A DNA stretch of 64,000 nt from Owenia fusiformis (taxonomy: Eukaryota; Annelida; Polychaeta; Sabellida; Oweniidae): the NCBI GenBank assembly GCA_903813345.2, contig CAIIXF020000001.1, positions 45,031,885-45,095,884 on the forward strand, read 5' to 3'. Positions 11,401 through 22,700 of the stretch are shown here, in pieces. Under the pieces are notes generated by a model, which saw only the letters and a list, made by a program, of their open reading frames with translations, was not told where the DNA came from and did no database searches. Numbering within the stretch: the first letter of the stretch is position 1; each line of letters opens with the position of its first letter. The position numbers and the translations under genes are program-made.

Positions 11401-14400
11401 CCCTGATATTTAGCGCATTTGTACATCATTTAATTTCCTACCGGCCTACTATATTTCATGACCATCAAATTGATAGTCACAATGTTACAGCACTTTAAAA
11501 CAACATGCTCCATTGGCCAATATTGCTCTTTCGGCAAACCTGCACCTATCATCCAAAATGTCCCTACCTAACTTCAACCTGTGGTGATAAACCAAAAAAG
11601 AGTGTACGAGAATAGGACAACTGCAGACCTCAAAAAGCAGATCATCCATGTCATTCAGGCCATACCTGCTGAAAAATGTAGTCAGATCATTGACAACCTG
11701 TTCAGATTTGCCAATAGCGCGATGGTGGCCACACTGGGGTATCTTGTTCAAAGTGCTGTGACTATCAATCTGATGGTCATGAAATATGGTTGGCTGGTAG
11801 GAAATTGAATGTTGCTGTCAAATTTCAGGGAATAATCACCCAAAATGACGAAGATATGAGGAACATGCAGGGTTTCCATTTTTTTGACCACCCTGTACAA
11901 AATATTTTGAGATATTGTCGTTGTGATAAATGGTGTTGTTAGTTTGAAATCTTCTTTTGTTAAAAGTTAGTGACACGAGTTACAGGTAAGCGAGGGAATG
12001 TAAAAAGCTCATTTCAACATAATACCGACTGTTCACAATGATATAGTTCGAGTTTTTAAAATCGTACCGTCCCTAAGAAGCCAATCTCCCTTGAATAATC
12101 CTATCCAATATTTGTTCTTGGGGAAATTATTTTCATTAATGATTTGTGTAATATGTTGTTGAACCATTGCACTATGTACAGTGACCAGATCTCCTCCAGT
12201 TTCTATGCAGTCAGATCTGGCATCATACCAACTTCTTGCCTCAACTGATATGAAGTAGCAGTTGTCTTCCATTGGGTATTCCACCCCGTAACATGATGGA
12301 TCTCTCTCTGAAATACATTTATATAATCATTAAATGTCTTTCATGTTTTCTGTTTCACAGTTTCACGTAAACACATAGTGGTCTGTCAGATTGTTGTTGT
12401 TTTGATTGGCCACTCGTGTCAACGACTTAGATAGTATTTAAAAACACATGATGGATTTCTTTCCGAAATATATTTCAAATAATATTACTCATTCAATGTG
12501 TTGATGTTCTCTCTTTGTTTTCTGTTTCTCATTTTCACGTAAACACATTATTTTGTCTACATCAGTTTTTTGTTGTTGTTTTGATTGGGCACTGGTGTCA
12601 ACGACTTAAAAAGTTATTTAAAAAACATGAGTGTATTGCCCACTGATCTACTGCTACTGCATCGCAATATAATACACAGCAATAAAGTATTACCCCTTCT
12701 GCAGATATATGGCAGTTTTGTATTACATCTCTCATCGTTCCATGCGTAGCCGTATTCTCTGAACGCCTCCAAGTCATCAATGGCTCCACATGCCTGGTAA
12801 CCGTCATAGTTGTTTGGCTGGGACGCTGCCCAGTTACTGTACATACCTAAGATAGGAGATGAGTGAGGGATGTACTTTTTTGCGTCTATAAATGAGAACG
12901 AGCCGCGTGTGAAGGTGGTTTATTCGATCTTTCATGTTTTTGTCACGTTTGATTATTCGTTTGAATGTTTGGTTTGGTTCATTATGTTGTATAACTCGTT
13001 CGTTGGTAGTGGTTTTCAATGTTTCCGTTTTCTGAGTGTTTGAACATTTGAGCTTTTCATTTGGCTTTTATGCTTACATATTTAATCTGGATATATTAAA
13101 GCGATGCTCATTAACAAGAAGAAATCATATACTCTCCTTTTAGGTCAGAATTTTAAGGCAACAAGACTAATTTTTTAGATCTTAAAGGACCGCGGGTTGT
13201 TTGTAGAATGAATCTGGGGAGCTTTTCCATGCATTTCGGTTGTGTTTTTCTCTTTGAGGTTGTGAATTCTCTCTTTGAGGAATTTCCCATAGTAATCCAA
13301 TGGTATAAGCTTAGTTCCAAGCTGATTCTTACACATCTTATTGGGTTGTTTTGGTTTAGATCACAAGCCAATGAGGTGTGTATTAATGATTAACTTTCCA
13401 GTTATCTCAAAATCTGCTTACTAATCATACAATTGGATTACTATGGGAAATTCCCCAAAGAGAAAATTCTTGGGAATAAGGAAGGGGTACCATTTACACA
13501 ATTTGAGAAATTATTGGCAAACATGAAACCTATTTAAAACAGCATTAATATTATTCAAAAGGGATCGTAATAATGATTCCCAGCCCTCTGAAGTTTGAAA
13601 AAGAACAATACCTGGGTGTTAATCCATAGATAATCCTTGAAAATGAGAAATATTTTTTAGGATTATATGGTGCAATCTTATAGTCAATAAAATGTTTTGA
13701 AGTGTATTGATGTTTTTTAGATGAAAAACACAAGCGAAATGCATGAAAAAGCTCCCCAGATTCATTCCACTAACAACTCGTGGTCCTTTGATTTTAATGT
13801 TTGACCGTCTAAATATGATAAACGCATCATACCATCTACAGCGATAACTTGGTTTAAATACTTTCCACCACACGTTTCTGTTTCATCTCCGGCACATGGC
13901 AGATCACATTTAGGATCAGTTGGTGATGGTGGACCAATTCTTTCAAAATCAAAGTTATCACTGCAATAACAGTCTTTGCCTCCCTGTAGTCCTGCGAACA
14001 ATGAGCCGACTTGTCGACATGTATTAACACACGTGGTTCTTGTCATGCCATGGAAGTCATCGATAATCAGTGTCATTGTTCGATCGTTTCGGTTGTCCCA
14101 AAAACAACCTTGTTCTTCAATGATTCCACTCCCTGAGATCAGAATGAGTAGGGGATATGATACAATATAAACAAATTCTTCTACTTCCAGCTTTACACTA
14201 CAATATCCCATGTGGTTTTGCATAAAATGGAGAATAAAAAGATGAAGAATAAAAGATCAGCTTCAAATAGAAGGAAGTTTCAACATTATCTGACAACACA
14301 GAAAGATGATAGTTTGTGATACATACCTGCCGCCCATTGCCATGGCGTTTTCGTTTCTTTGACTCCCAACCACACGTTGTCCCATCCATTGCTCGTAAGT

Positions 14401-17400
14401 ATTTGTCCCAGCGCAGCAGTGTCATTGTCATCCATAGGCACTGTCATATCACCATGTACTACGATGCTATTACATAGGAGACTTGCATAATGCCACGTTC
14501 CAGTTGTTTCGGGGTTGAAGTACCCCTTTGTTTCATCATATTGATGTTTTACTATATTGTCCCATGTGGGCTTGTGTAGTTGGCACACCAATGGTTGAGT
14601 AGTATTACATAATGTGTCATACCATGCATATGTATTGTCCTGTTGGTGCTGAACTATAGCACACGGCTCTGCTGAATTGCTTGGCTCTTTGGGGGCCCAT
14701 TTAGTGTACATTACTTCACCTGAAATGTAAAAAAACGTTTAACCATTTAACCTGACGTCCATTCATTTTGTTATTTATGACTCTTACAATTTCGATTTCA
14801 ACAGTCGTCCAATAATCAATAAGTAAACTATTAAGAGACGAGAAATGAAGCAATTTTCGGGATATGCATTGTGTCTCATTATTACTCAAAGAATACTATT
14901 TTGTTGTTAATAAATAGACCCACCGTTCGATTTTCTTGACCATTTGCTTCTAACTAGGCCAATCCAGTACTTGAATTTATCAAAATTCTCATTTAATAAA
15001 GTCTTCAGGATGATCTGCTCTTCTGGGGAATCGATCGTCACAAGGTATCCATCTCTTTTAATACATTCATAGTGTGATTCAAACCAGCTGAACAGTCCAG
15101 CAGAGACATAGTAACAGTTGTCCGCTCGTTTAAAGTAGCCATCTTCCGAGCAGTTTGAATTAGCTAAAATTATTATTTTATTACTTCTTTTCACTAATTA
15201 ACATGGTCACTTACAACTACATGTTGATAATTGCAGATACTTTTTGAAATCATGCAGCAATACTATTCGCGTTTTTTTATAAATGAGACTACAAAAAGGT
15301 TTAATGCAATGCAAACGACAGAAAGTTAATTAATGATAACTTCATTTAATTCTCCTGCAAACCTTGACTTTCCTGATGATTTTGAGCACTCACCTGTTTG
15401 GCATATATATCCAAGTTTCTCTATGCATGCCTCGTCATTCCAGTTATAGTCGTAGTACCGCCACCACTCCAAGTCGTCCATTGCCGCACATGCCTGGTAA
15501 CCATTGTAATTATTCGGCTGACCACTGGCCCACGATCTGTACATTCCTAATTTGCAATCAAAATTAATTTCATTCGAGGCATTTGTAACAGGTGTTGATT
15601 AATGAAAATATATGATGCAAAGTTGAAATTCTGTCTACTTGGTACCAGTGTAACTCATCTCGTGATAGCTCAGTTGGTAGAGCGGGGGACTGTAGCGTCT
15701 AAACCTGTTATCCCTAGGTCACTGGTTCGACTCCGGTTCGCGAGAGAGATTCTGTTTTAAATGTCTCTTCCTTTTATTATCTTTCATTGTATTCAAAATC
15801 CATATATCAACTCATGTAGTTGTTTTCAATTAACTCATCTCGTGATAGCTCAGTTGGTAGAGCGGGGGACTGTAGCGTCTATACCTGTCATCCCTAGGTC
15901 ACTGGTTCGACTCCGGTTCGCGAGAGAGCACCCTTTTTTAAATGTCTCTTCCGTTTATTATCTTTCATTGTATTCAAAATCCATATATCAACTCATGTAG
16001 TTGACCCCACGTAACTCATCTCATGATAGCTCAGTTGGTAGAGCGGGGGACTGTAGCGTATAAACCTGTTATCCCTAGGTCACTGGTTCGACTCCGGTTC
16101 GCGAGAGAGATTATGTATTAGATGTCTCTTCCGTTTATTATCTTTCATTGTATTCAAAATCCATATATCAACTCGTGTAGTTGATCCCACGTAACTCATC
16201 TCGTGATAGCTCAGTTGGTAGAGCGGGGGACTGTAGCGTCTATACCTGTCATCCCTAGGTCACTGGTTCGACTCCGGTTCGCGAGAGAGCACCCTTTTTT
16301 AAATGTCTCTTCCGTTTATTATCTTTCATTGTATTCAAAATCCATATATCAACTCATGTAGTTGATCCCACGTAACTCATCTCGTGATAGCTCAGTTGGT
16401 AGAGCGGGGGACTGTAGCGTCTAAACCTGTTATCCCTAGGTCACTGGTTCGACTCCGGTTCGCGAGAGAGATTATGTTTTAGATGTCTCTTCCGTCTATT
16501 ATCTCTCATTATATTCAAAATCCATATATCAACTCATGTAGTTGATTTTAATTAACTCATCTCGTGATAGCTCAGTTGGTAGAGCGGGGGACTGTAGCGC
16601 CTAAACCTGTTATCCCTAGGTCACTGGTTCGACTCCGGTTCGCGAGAGAGATTATGTTTTAGATGTCTCTTCCGTTTATTATCTCTCATTGTCATTCAAA
16701 ATCCATATATCAACTCATGTAGTTGATTTTAATTAACTCATCTCGTGATAGCTCAGTTGGTAGAGCGGGGGACTGTAGCGTCTATACCTGTCATCCCTAG
16801 GTCACTGGTTCGACTCCGGTTCGCGAGAGAGATCTGTTTTAAATGTCTCTTCCGTTTATTATCTCTCATTGTATTCAAAATCCATATATCAACTCATGTA
16901 GTTGATCCCAAGTAACTCATCTCCTGACAGCTCAGTTGCAAGAGCGGGGTACTGTAGCGTCCAAACCTGTTATCCCTAGGTGTCTGGTTCGACTCCGGCT
17001 CGCGGGTGAAAGATTATTTTAAACATTTGTTAGACGTTAAATATTTACTGTCATGAATGCTCGTCCAGAATAAAACTTTCATAATCAATGGTAGATAAAC
17101 TCATATCGTGATAGCTCAGTTGGTGGAGCGGGGAACTATAGTGTCTAAACCTGTCATCTCAAGGTCATTGGTTTGACTCCTGTTCGCAAGAGAGGTTTTT
17201 TAATGTTCCTTTAGAATGGAAACTTTCATAATTCATAAACAATTAAGTCATGATATTAATTTGATCACTAGTTCGACTCCGGTTCGCGATATAGGCATAT
17301 TTTCAAGTTTTTAGTTTAATCATTGAGAGTGAAATTCTCCTGAGACAATAGCTTTTGGTTTTATACAACGTTCTGTTAAAGACTATTGTAAATTAAATAA

Positions 17401-18938
17401 TATACATTTATGTTCAATCAATGAAAACCATCAATGTTTACTAGTACTCGATGTTTGATTAGGGACATACTTATGGGGTGGACTTCTGTATTTACCTGAT
17501 CCATTTATCCATCCCCAGTCCAGGCTCCTTTCCTGTATCATCAGCCATGTTGACTGAACTTTAAAGTTGGCTAATGCCTCCTCGAGATTCGTTTCCTGGT
17601 AAGGTGAGGTAACATCAGGAATGTATCCGAAGCTGTTGTAGCACACTTCAGCCGCACGTTGCCGGGTAACTGTAGTGTTTATGTGCATGAACACTGACCA
17701 ACCTTTCTGGACGATGGATGCTGCTTTAACAATAAGATGGTGTTGCTATATCAATAAGTAAGAGCAAAATCTGATGGGCATTGAGACAAGATATGTCCAG
17801 TGAACAATTTGTTGAGCTCTTTCTTGTTATTTTAAGACATTTTGTTGACCTCCAAAAAGAAAATACTAATATTTGTCCTGATGATTCCCATTTGGTTATC
17901 ACTTGAGCAATAACACACTTTGTGAATTGCATTGAGTGCATGATGGTCTCAGGTGCAAGTAGCATACCTTAGCTTACTATATAAGTATTGCCTAGGATGA
18001 CTAGATGAATGTACAAATAAGCGTGATTTTCATCATTAATCATATTCAAAAGTTAGTCAGTGTGATATCATTTTTGTTTGTACATGAAAAATTGAAAACA
18101 TCAAAATATATTGAGATTACAAATTTTCGATTTATTTCTCTTCAGGTAAATGACAGTTTACCTGAAGCTTGTGAAAATAAACTAGAATATAGTCCCCAAG
18201 AAGTAGAAGACCTGACATTTTTTCTGCTTTAATAGTTGAAAATTATCTGAAAATAATTAGACTAAAATAATTTTCTTCCTGAACACGCGTTATTATAAAA
18301 ATGGACTTGGAAAATGGCGACACAAATACGCGAATATATTTTAAGTTTTGTGCTAGAATCCAAACCAGACTTTGAAATGTAAAGGAATTCAATGAATTCA
18401 TCGACACTATCATCTATTAATATGAAGGATGTGTGGAATCCATTTCAAGAACTATTCCAACACTCTCTATTCTTACATTTGAATCAGATGTAAGGTATAT
18501 TTGTTCAGGATTACCTCGTATAAAACAAGTGCTAACCACCTTGTAAGTCTTGTATAGCAGTATACCATGTTGCATGTGCAGGGTATATGCAGTGTATACA
18601 AGTTCTATAGACTATTGAAGTTTTTATGAAAATCCTTCAGACTGAGCTATTTGATGTGACTGTTTGCATATTAAGTATGAAGAGCGCTTCAAGGCCATGT
18701 TTATGCCATGTAGCCTACTAAAAATATATTCAATGTTATGATAACAACCCAAGGCATATTTTACGTGCACGAACATTTAACTCCATATGCATTAGCTTCA
18801 CTTCCTAGTAAATGAAATATGTCTTATATGAATATATTCACTTGAGTTAAACAGATACATATACTTGCTATACCCACCTTGACATGTGTAGGAAATGAAG
18901 ATCATAAATAAAATACTGTTGATGATCATCCTTGTCAT
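8445..18938 (-). CDS. CLW-2: giant four-CTLD receptor with one nested WSC, long glycosylated stalk and long tail
   Basis: Eleven exons: 18878-18938, 17496-17723, 15394-15546, 14924-15163, 14327-14719, 13833-14132, 12694-12846, 12068-12307, 10221-11246, 9572-9662, 8445-9450; 3891 nt, 1296 aa. Signal peptide (MTRMIINSILFMIFISYT). CTLD1 is 21-147 (WLMIQ, WGWING; QPNNYNG, NWNDEAC). CTLD2 is 148-about 275 (YWIGLVRSKW; EPSN, AWYDTLC). CTLD3 N-half (VWLGVKETKTPWQWAAG) is fused in the same exon as the CTLD2 C-half. WSC is 359-458 in one exon (EEQGCFWD, LFAGLQGGKDCYC, TCGGKY). CTLD3 C-half has QPNNYDG and AWNDERC. CTLD4 is 510-about 640 (YWIGLFKGDW; GEPDERN). A stalk of about 290 residues, rich in Asn-x-Thr/Ser, precedes a TM helix (932-956) and a 335-aa Asp/Asn-rich tail containing QYENN and DYVYRV. 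Stop codon 8445-8447. The two halves look like duplicated units. Whether all exons belong to one transcript needs RNA evidence. Confidence 0.75.
10046..10160 (+). repeat. tRNA-derived sequence, probably a SINE head or tRNA pseudogene
   Basis: A box A-like TTGGCCGAGAGG and a box B-like GAGTTCGAGAC are spaced as in Ser/Leu-type tRNAs. The flanks do not form a clean acceptor stem, and the stretch ends in a TG/T-rich tail. It lies in the CLW-2 intron between the stalk and TM exons. Confidence 0.45.
11331..11896. mobile_element. Tc1/mariner-type relic with long terminal inverted repeats
   Basis: The ends read TACAGGGTGGT and ACCACCCTGTA, with TA at both borders as expected for a TA target duplication. 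The inverted arms run about 190 bases (ATGGAAACCCTG, CTCATATCTT and TTTCATGACCATCA recur in both). Between them lies an out-of-context fragment (RTTADLKKQIIHVIQAI) resembling the C-terminal end of mariner-like transposases. It is too short to be active. It sits in the CLW-2 intron 11246-12068. Confidence 0.7.
12349..12640. repeat. Tandem duplication of about 180 bp in CLW-2 intron
   Basis: TTTCACGTAAACACAT, TTGTTGTTTTGATTGG and GTGTCAACGACTTA occur twice in the same order, about 180 bases apart, between the exons at 12307 and 12694. Confidence 0.6.
13184..13790. mobile_element. TIR element of about 600 bp, non-autonomous
   Basis: The two ends form an inverted repeat of about 70 bases: AAAGGACCGCGGGTTGTTTG and GAATGAATCTGGGGAGCTTT on the left recur reversed near 13720-13790. 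No coding capacity. Its right end is 43 bases from the splice donor of the WSC exon of CLW-2. Confidence 0.7.
15659..15745 (+). tRNA. tRNA-Tyr(GTA) with 14-nt intron, array copy 1
   Basis: Acceptor stem CTCGTGA pairs with TCGCGAG. D-arm GCTCAGTTGGTAGAGC, anticodon stem GGGGA/TCCCT, loop CTGTAG then intron then A, T-arm ACTGGTTCGACTCCGGT. The 14-nt intron CGTCTAAACCTGTT sits after base 37, the canonical eukaryotic position. A T-run follows as a Pol III terminator. Confidence 0.9.
15839..15925 (+). tRNA. tRNA-Tyr(GTA) with intron, array copy 2
   Basis: Mature sequence as copy 1. The intron is the second variant, CGTCTATACCTGTC. It starts 180 bases after copy 1 and is followed by TTTTTT. Confidence 0.9.
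16020..16106 (+). tRNA. tRNA-Tyr(GTA) with intron, array copy 3
   Basis: The acceptor stem reads CTCATGA, which leaves an A-C mismatch at the fourth pair. Otherwise as copy 1. Intron CGTATAAACCTGTT. Function may be weakened. Confidence 0.8.
16200..16286 (+). tRNA. tRNA-Tyr(GTA) with intron, array copy 4
   Basis: Intact cloverleaf with the same mature sequence as copy 1, and the CGTCTATACCTGTC intron variant. The T6 run that follows and the downstream spacer match copy 2. Confidence 0.9.
16381..16467 (+). tRNA. tRNA-Tyr(GTA) with intron, array copy 5
   Basis: Intact cloverleaf. Intron CGTCTAAACCTGTT as in copy 1. A TTTT terminator follows. Confidence 0.9.
16561..16647 (+). tRNA. tRNA-Tyr(GTA) with intron, array copy 6
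   Basis: Intact cloverleaf. Intron CGCCTAAACCTGTT, one change from copy 5. The spacer upstream carries TTGATTTTAATTAACTCAT in place of the TCCCACG form. Confidence 0.9.
16742..16828 (+). tRNA. tRNA-Tyr(GTA) with intron, array copy 7
   Basis: Intact cloverleaf with intron CGTCTATACCTGTC. It is the last intact member of the array. Confidence 0.9.
16921..17006 (+). pseudogene. Decayed tRNA-Tyr, array copy 8
   Basis: Still recognisable (CTGTAG, intron CGTCCAAACCTGTT, GGTTCGACTCCGG), but with CTCCTGA at the 5' end against CTCGCGG at the 3' end, a changed D-loop (GTTGCAAGAGC) and a disrupted T-stem (TGTCTGG). Acceptor pairing is poor. Confidence 0.7.
17105..17191 (+). pseudogene. Decayed tRNA-Tyr, array copy 9, anticodon changed
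   Basis: The anticodon loop reads CTATAG instead of CTGTAG. The anticodon stem (GGGAA against TCTCA) and the T-arm (ATTGGTTTGACTCC) have decayed. The intron remnant TGTCTAAACCTGTC is still present. A lone T-arm fragment (GTTCGACTCCGGTTCGCGA) follows at about 17270-17290. Confidence 0.7.
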
Positions 18939-19756
18939 ACCGCTATTTCGTAAATAGACCTCCCATAATCACAATACAACTCTCAGCATCAGCTCAATCC
19001 AGTTTCATTTTTGTTGTATCCTTAATCCATGTTATTAAGTGGTGAATAAAAAGAACTAACTTTTGTTTTGGATTCTTCGAACCCAACTATATCGCCGCAT
19101 ATTTTCTTAACTTTCTTGTGTATTTAATACAAATAAGTGAACTACCGATTCAATATTTGCTTGCTTATATGCAGTTTTATGTGTACTAGGGCTTCTCCGG
19201 CTCAGCGTGTCCTGATCTCCATTCAAAACAAATTACATTCCTTTTAAAGGTATTTTGACGGAGGACTCTGAATCATTCGTTAAATGCTCAACATGATTTG
19301 ACTTGTATAAAAACCATAGCAGAGATACACGTACTTAAGCTTTGATACGACTTGTTGTTTCATTTATTGTATTAAAATTTTGATTTTATATATCTGAGGG
19401 ATTAATATTTGGTAACTGTGGTATGATGTCCACATAGAGCCCAGCAGTTAAATCACTGAACACAACATGCCTTTTATCCCAAATTTTTTTTTTACAGTTG
19501 ACCGATTGCTCGAATAGTTTACATATACTGCTTGGTATTATAGATTCTCAGTTAGGAAAATCAGGGAACGGTAAAAAATATTGAAAAACAACAATAATGT
19601 GATTATTTTCAATCATTTTTTTTATATTTGTTCAAAAATGAAGTACGCTAAATGAGATTTCATGCACCACCCTTTCCAGGTTCATTAGTGTAAAAGATTA
19701 AATATAGTATTACATGAATTATACATTTTTTATTACAATCATCCTAGTTATCATAT
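18939..19756. other. CLW-2/CLW-3 intergenic gap
   Basis: Presumably holds the CLW-2 promoter and CLW-3 3' UTR. No coding or repeat signal recognised apart from the minus-strand AATAAA at 19729-19734. Confidence 0.5.
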
Positions 19757-22700
19757 TTAAACACAATAATCATAAAGTTCTATTCTTCCATTCCGGCCGT
19801 TCATATTGTTACGATCATCACGTGGGTTTTGAATTCTCTTGCTAGAAACACTGTAAATACCCTCCTGAACAGCGTTGTCTTTACTTTCGCGCTCACGATC
19901 AGCAGCTGTCACCTTATTGTTCTTTTCCGTAGCATGCTTATAGCTTGTACTTCGAAGTACTTTACTTTTCGTCTTTACTTTGTTTTCGAGCTCCGCATAG
20001 AGAGCTTCAAGAGGGTCGGGCCGAATTTCAGAGGCAAAACTTGGATTCTCATATTCTTGTCGTTCGTTTGTATACTCTCGCTTTGGTTTGTTCCTAGATC
20101 GCGATCTCTTGTAACGATCGGTTGGTGTGTACACATCTGATGACTTATCATTGATAATATCTTCAGTGGATCCCTGAGTAGTTGATGGGGCACTTGTAGA
20201 GGGTGTACTCTTTCCATCTGAAATTGTAGCCACCGACTCAGATGTGGGGCTACCATTTTCTTTGTATTTCCTTGGGCTTAATTTCAGCGTCCTGTCCCAC
20301 AGTGATCGCATGATGGAACTGTTTCGCTCTAATTTCGGATCCTCAACATTAGCTTTGGCTTCTTCCTTGATTTCAAACCCAGTCATTGGAATTTCAGAAG
20401 TTTGTTTTCTGTAATAAACCAATTATGCTGTCACTGTATAATTACTCAAGCATTTATTCTTTAATATTCGCTTCTACACCTCTATCGAATTCAAGCTCGA
20501 TCTCAATCTAGCAGTTGCAACCTAACTGTGCTAAGACCAACAGTCACAACACAACAACATTACAACACTTTTTAAAACATTTATAAATGTAGTTAATTTC
20601 TAATTACATTTTTGGCCAAGATTTTACACAAGACATATTTAAAGATTCCCTTTAATGGGTACGAGCTACTCACTTTTTCCGCGTGATGCAGATCCCAATC
20701 AGCATTATTGGAATGATGAGCAAGAGCAATGCCGCAATGATCAACCCTACAAGAAACCCTGAAATATAAGTAGATATTTAGCCCATCCGTTCATTCGTTA
20801 GAGACTAGAGTCCTATCATAGAACCTTAGCAGCCCAAAGCACCATGCATGGTTCTATTTTAACCGACCATGTGGGTAACTTACCGATTTTCCTGACCTGG
20901 TCCTTGGAAGCCAATACTGGTTGCGTCAAGGGCCCGGTGCTATTGTCAGCTGAAATTAAAAATATATATTTCTTACACGCTTTTTCTATTCGTCATCTTT
21001 TTGGAAATCTTTCTAGCAATATTACGGAATGTTAGATGTAAAATGATTATGGCTATAGTTTTTTCTATGTCCCTCAATGATTTATTTCACTACCTACCTA
21101 TTTGGCAGATAAAGTATTTGGTTGAGTTACAGTCCTCGCTAAACCATTTGTTATTCTGGAGTCTGTTGAAACTAAGACATTCTTTCAAGGAGTTAGGCTC
21201 ATTAGTAGCCCAATTCTGGTAGTATCCCACCTCTATGTCTGTAAATACATTTTCTCAAATTCAAGAGACATTCTCTGAAAATATCGTTGTTATAATGTAC
21301 GTTATTATATACCTTGCACCAAAAGGCTAATAATATTGGCTAAAAGTATTGATGTTGACCCACCTTCTTTCCACGCCCAATGCCTGTTAGTAAGACCTAT
21401 CCAAAGCGAAACACCCCTCATAGCACTCCCAGACAGCCATGTCTTTATGACGTCCTGTTCCATTTCGTTGTCAATCGTCACCAAATCCCCATTCATCTGG
21501 AGGCACAATTGCCTCGATGTAAACCAAGACATCTTACGGACTTTTTCGTCCATCGTATAACAACTTCGCTCGTAGTATTTGCTTTTTGGTATAGCGTTGC
21601 ATTCTTCCTCAGAAATGTCTGTAAATATAATTGAGTATATGAATATGATGATTTATGCTTAAATTTTAAGTTAAGGATTGTTATGCAATGAATCTCGTCA
21701 TGATCAACACAGAGAACAAATAAAACTGATAGGAAACCAATAATTCTTTCGATGCACTCAACGTTTTCAGAACTTTACTATAGTAAAATATATGCAAATA
21801 CATACATTTAAATTTACCAAGTTCCGAACCGTTAACGTTAATGGAAATCAAAGACTTAAAGTGTACACGTGTCTTTAATGTCATTTTATGTAGTTTAAGG
21901 GCCGATACTCATACAGAGTTAATAAAATGAATCTGGCTTACATATTTCACAAATGTATCCATGGGCTTCAGTGCAGACCTCAGGGCTCCATTGATAGTGC
22001 AGATAACCAGCCCCTTTATTCATCACTCCACAGTTTCTTCCTCCTTCAGGGTCACGAGGTTCTTCTCCGTACCAATTGGAATATGCAAGACCTGTAAGGT
22101 TACGTACGGGGTATATGATATCATGAATTGTTAATGAATTATAAAATGTATATTCAAAACGAACATTAAAAATAATTCTCTCTAGTGAACTCCAGAGTTT
22201 TCATGTCATAAAAGCCTTGTTTAGTTCAAATATCAACGCAGTCCCCAGCTATAATAACTGAACTATCACGAAATTAGAGTTAGCAGTTAAAACTATTAAT
22301 CACATGAATTGATATAAGGATGGATTATAAATTGATTTCAAATTGAATACAATGAAAACATTTAACAGAATTAACAGGAATTTTCTCTCGCGAACCGGAG
22401 TCGAACCAGTGACCTAGGGATGACAGGTATAGACGGTACAGTCCCCCGCTCTACCAACTGAGCTATCACGAGATGAGTTACTTGAGCACAACTACATGAG
22501 TTGATATATGGATTTTGAATACAATGAGAGATAGTAAATGGAAGAGACATTTAAAAAAGGATGCTCTCTCGCGAACCGGAGTCGAACCAGTGACCTAGGG
22601 ATAACAGGTTTAGACGCTACAGTCCCCCGCTCTACCAACTGAGCTATCACGAGATGAGGTATCCTGATAACTTATTAAAACATTATATTCATATTAATAT

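Larger units (their letters stand above)
15659..17191 (+). repeat. Tandem array of tRNA-Tyr units, 180-bp period
   Basis: Nine tRNA-Tyr units, seven near-intact and two decayed, with a conserved spacer containing ATGTCTCTTCCGTTTATTAT and CCATATATCAACTCATGTAG. The array fills the CLW-2 intron between 15546 and 17496, antisense to that gene. Confidence 0.9.

Noticed and set aside
15761-16000. Plus-strand ORF through the tRNA array
   Set aside because: Chance read-through of tRNA genes and spacers.
15659-16828. CRISPR-like spaced repeats
   Set aside because: The regular 180-bp spacing is due to tRNA-Tyr genes with conserved, not unique, spacers in a eukaryotic genome.
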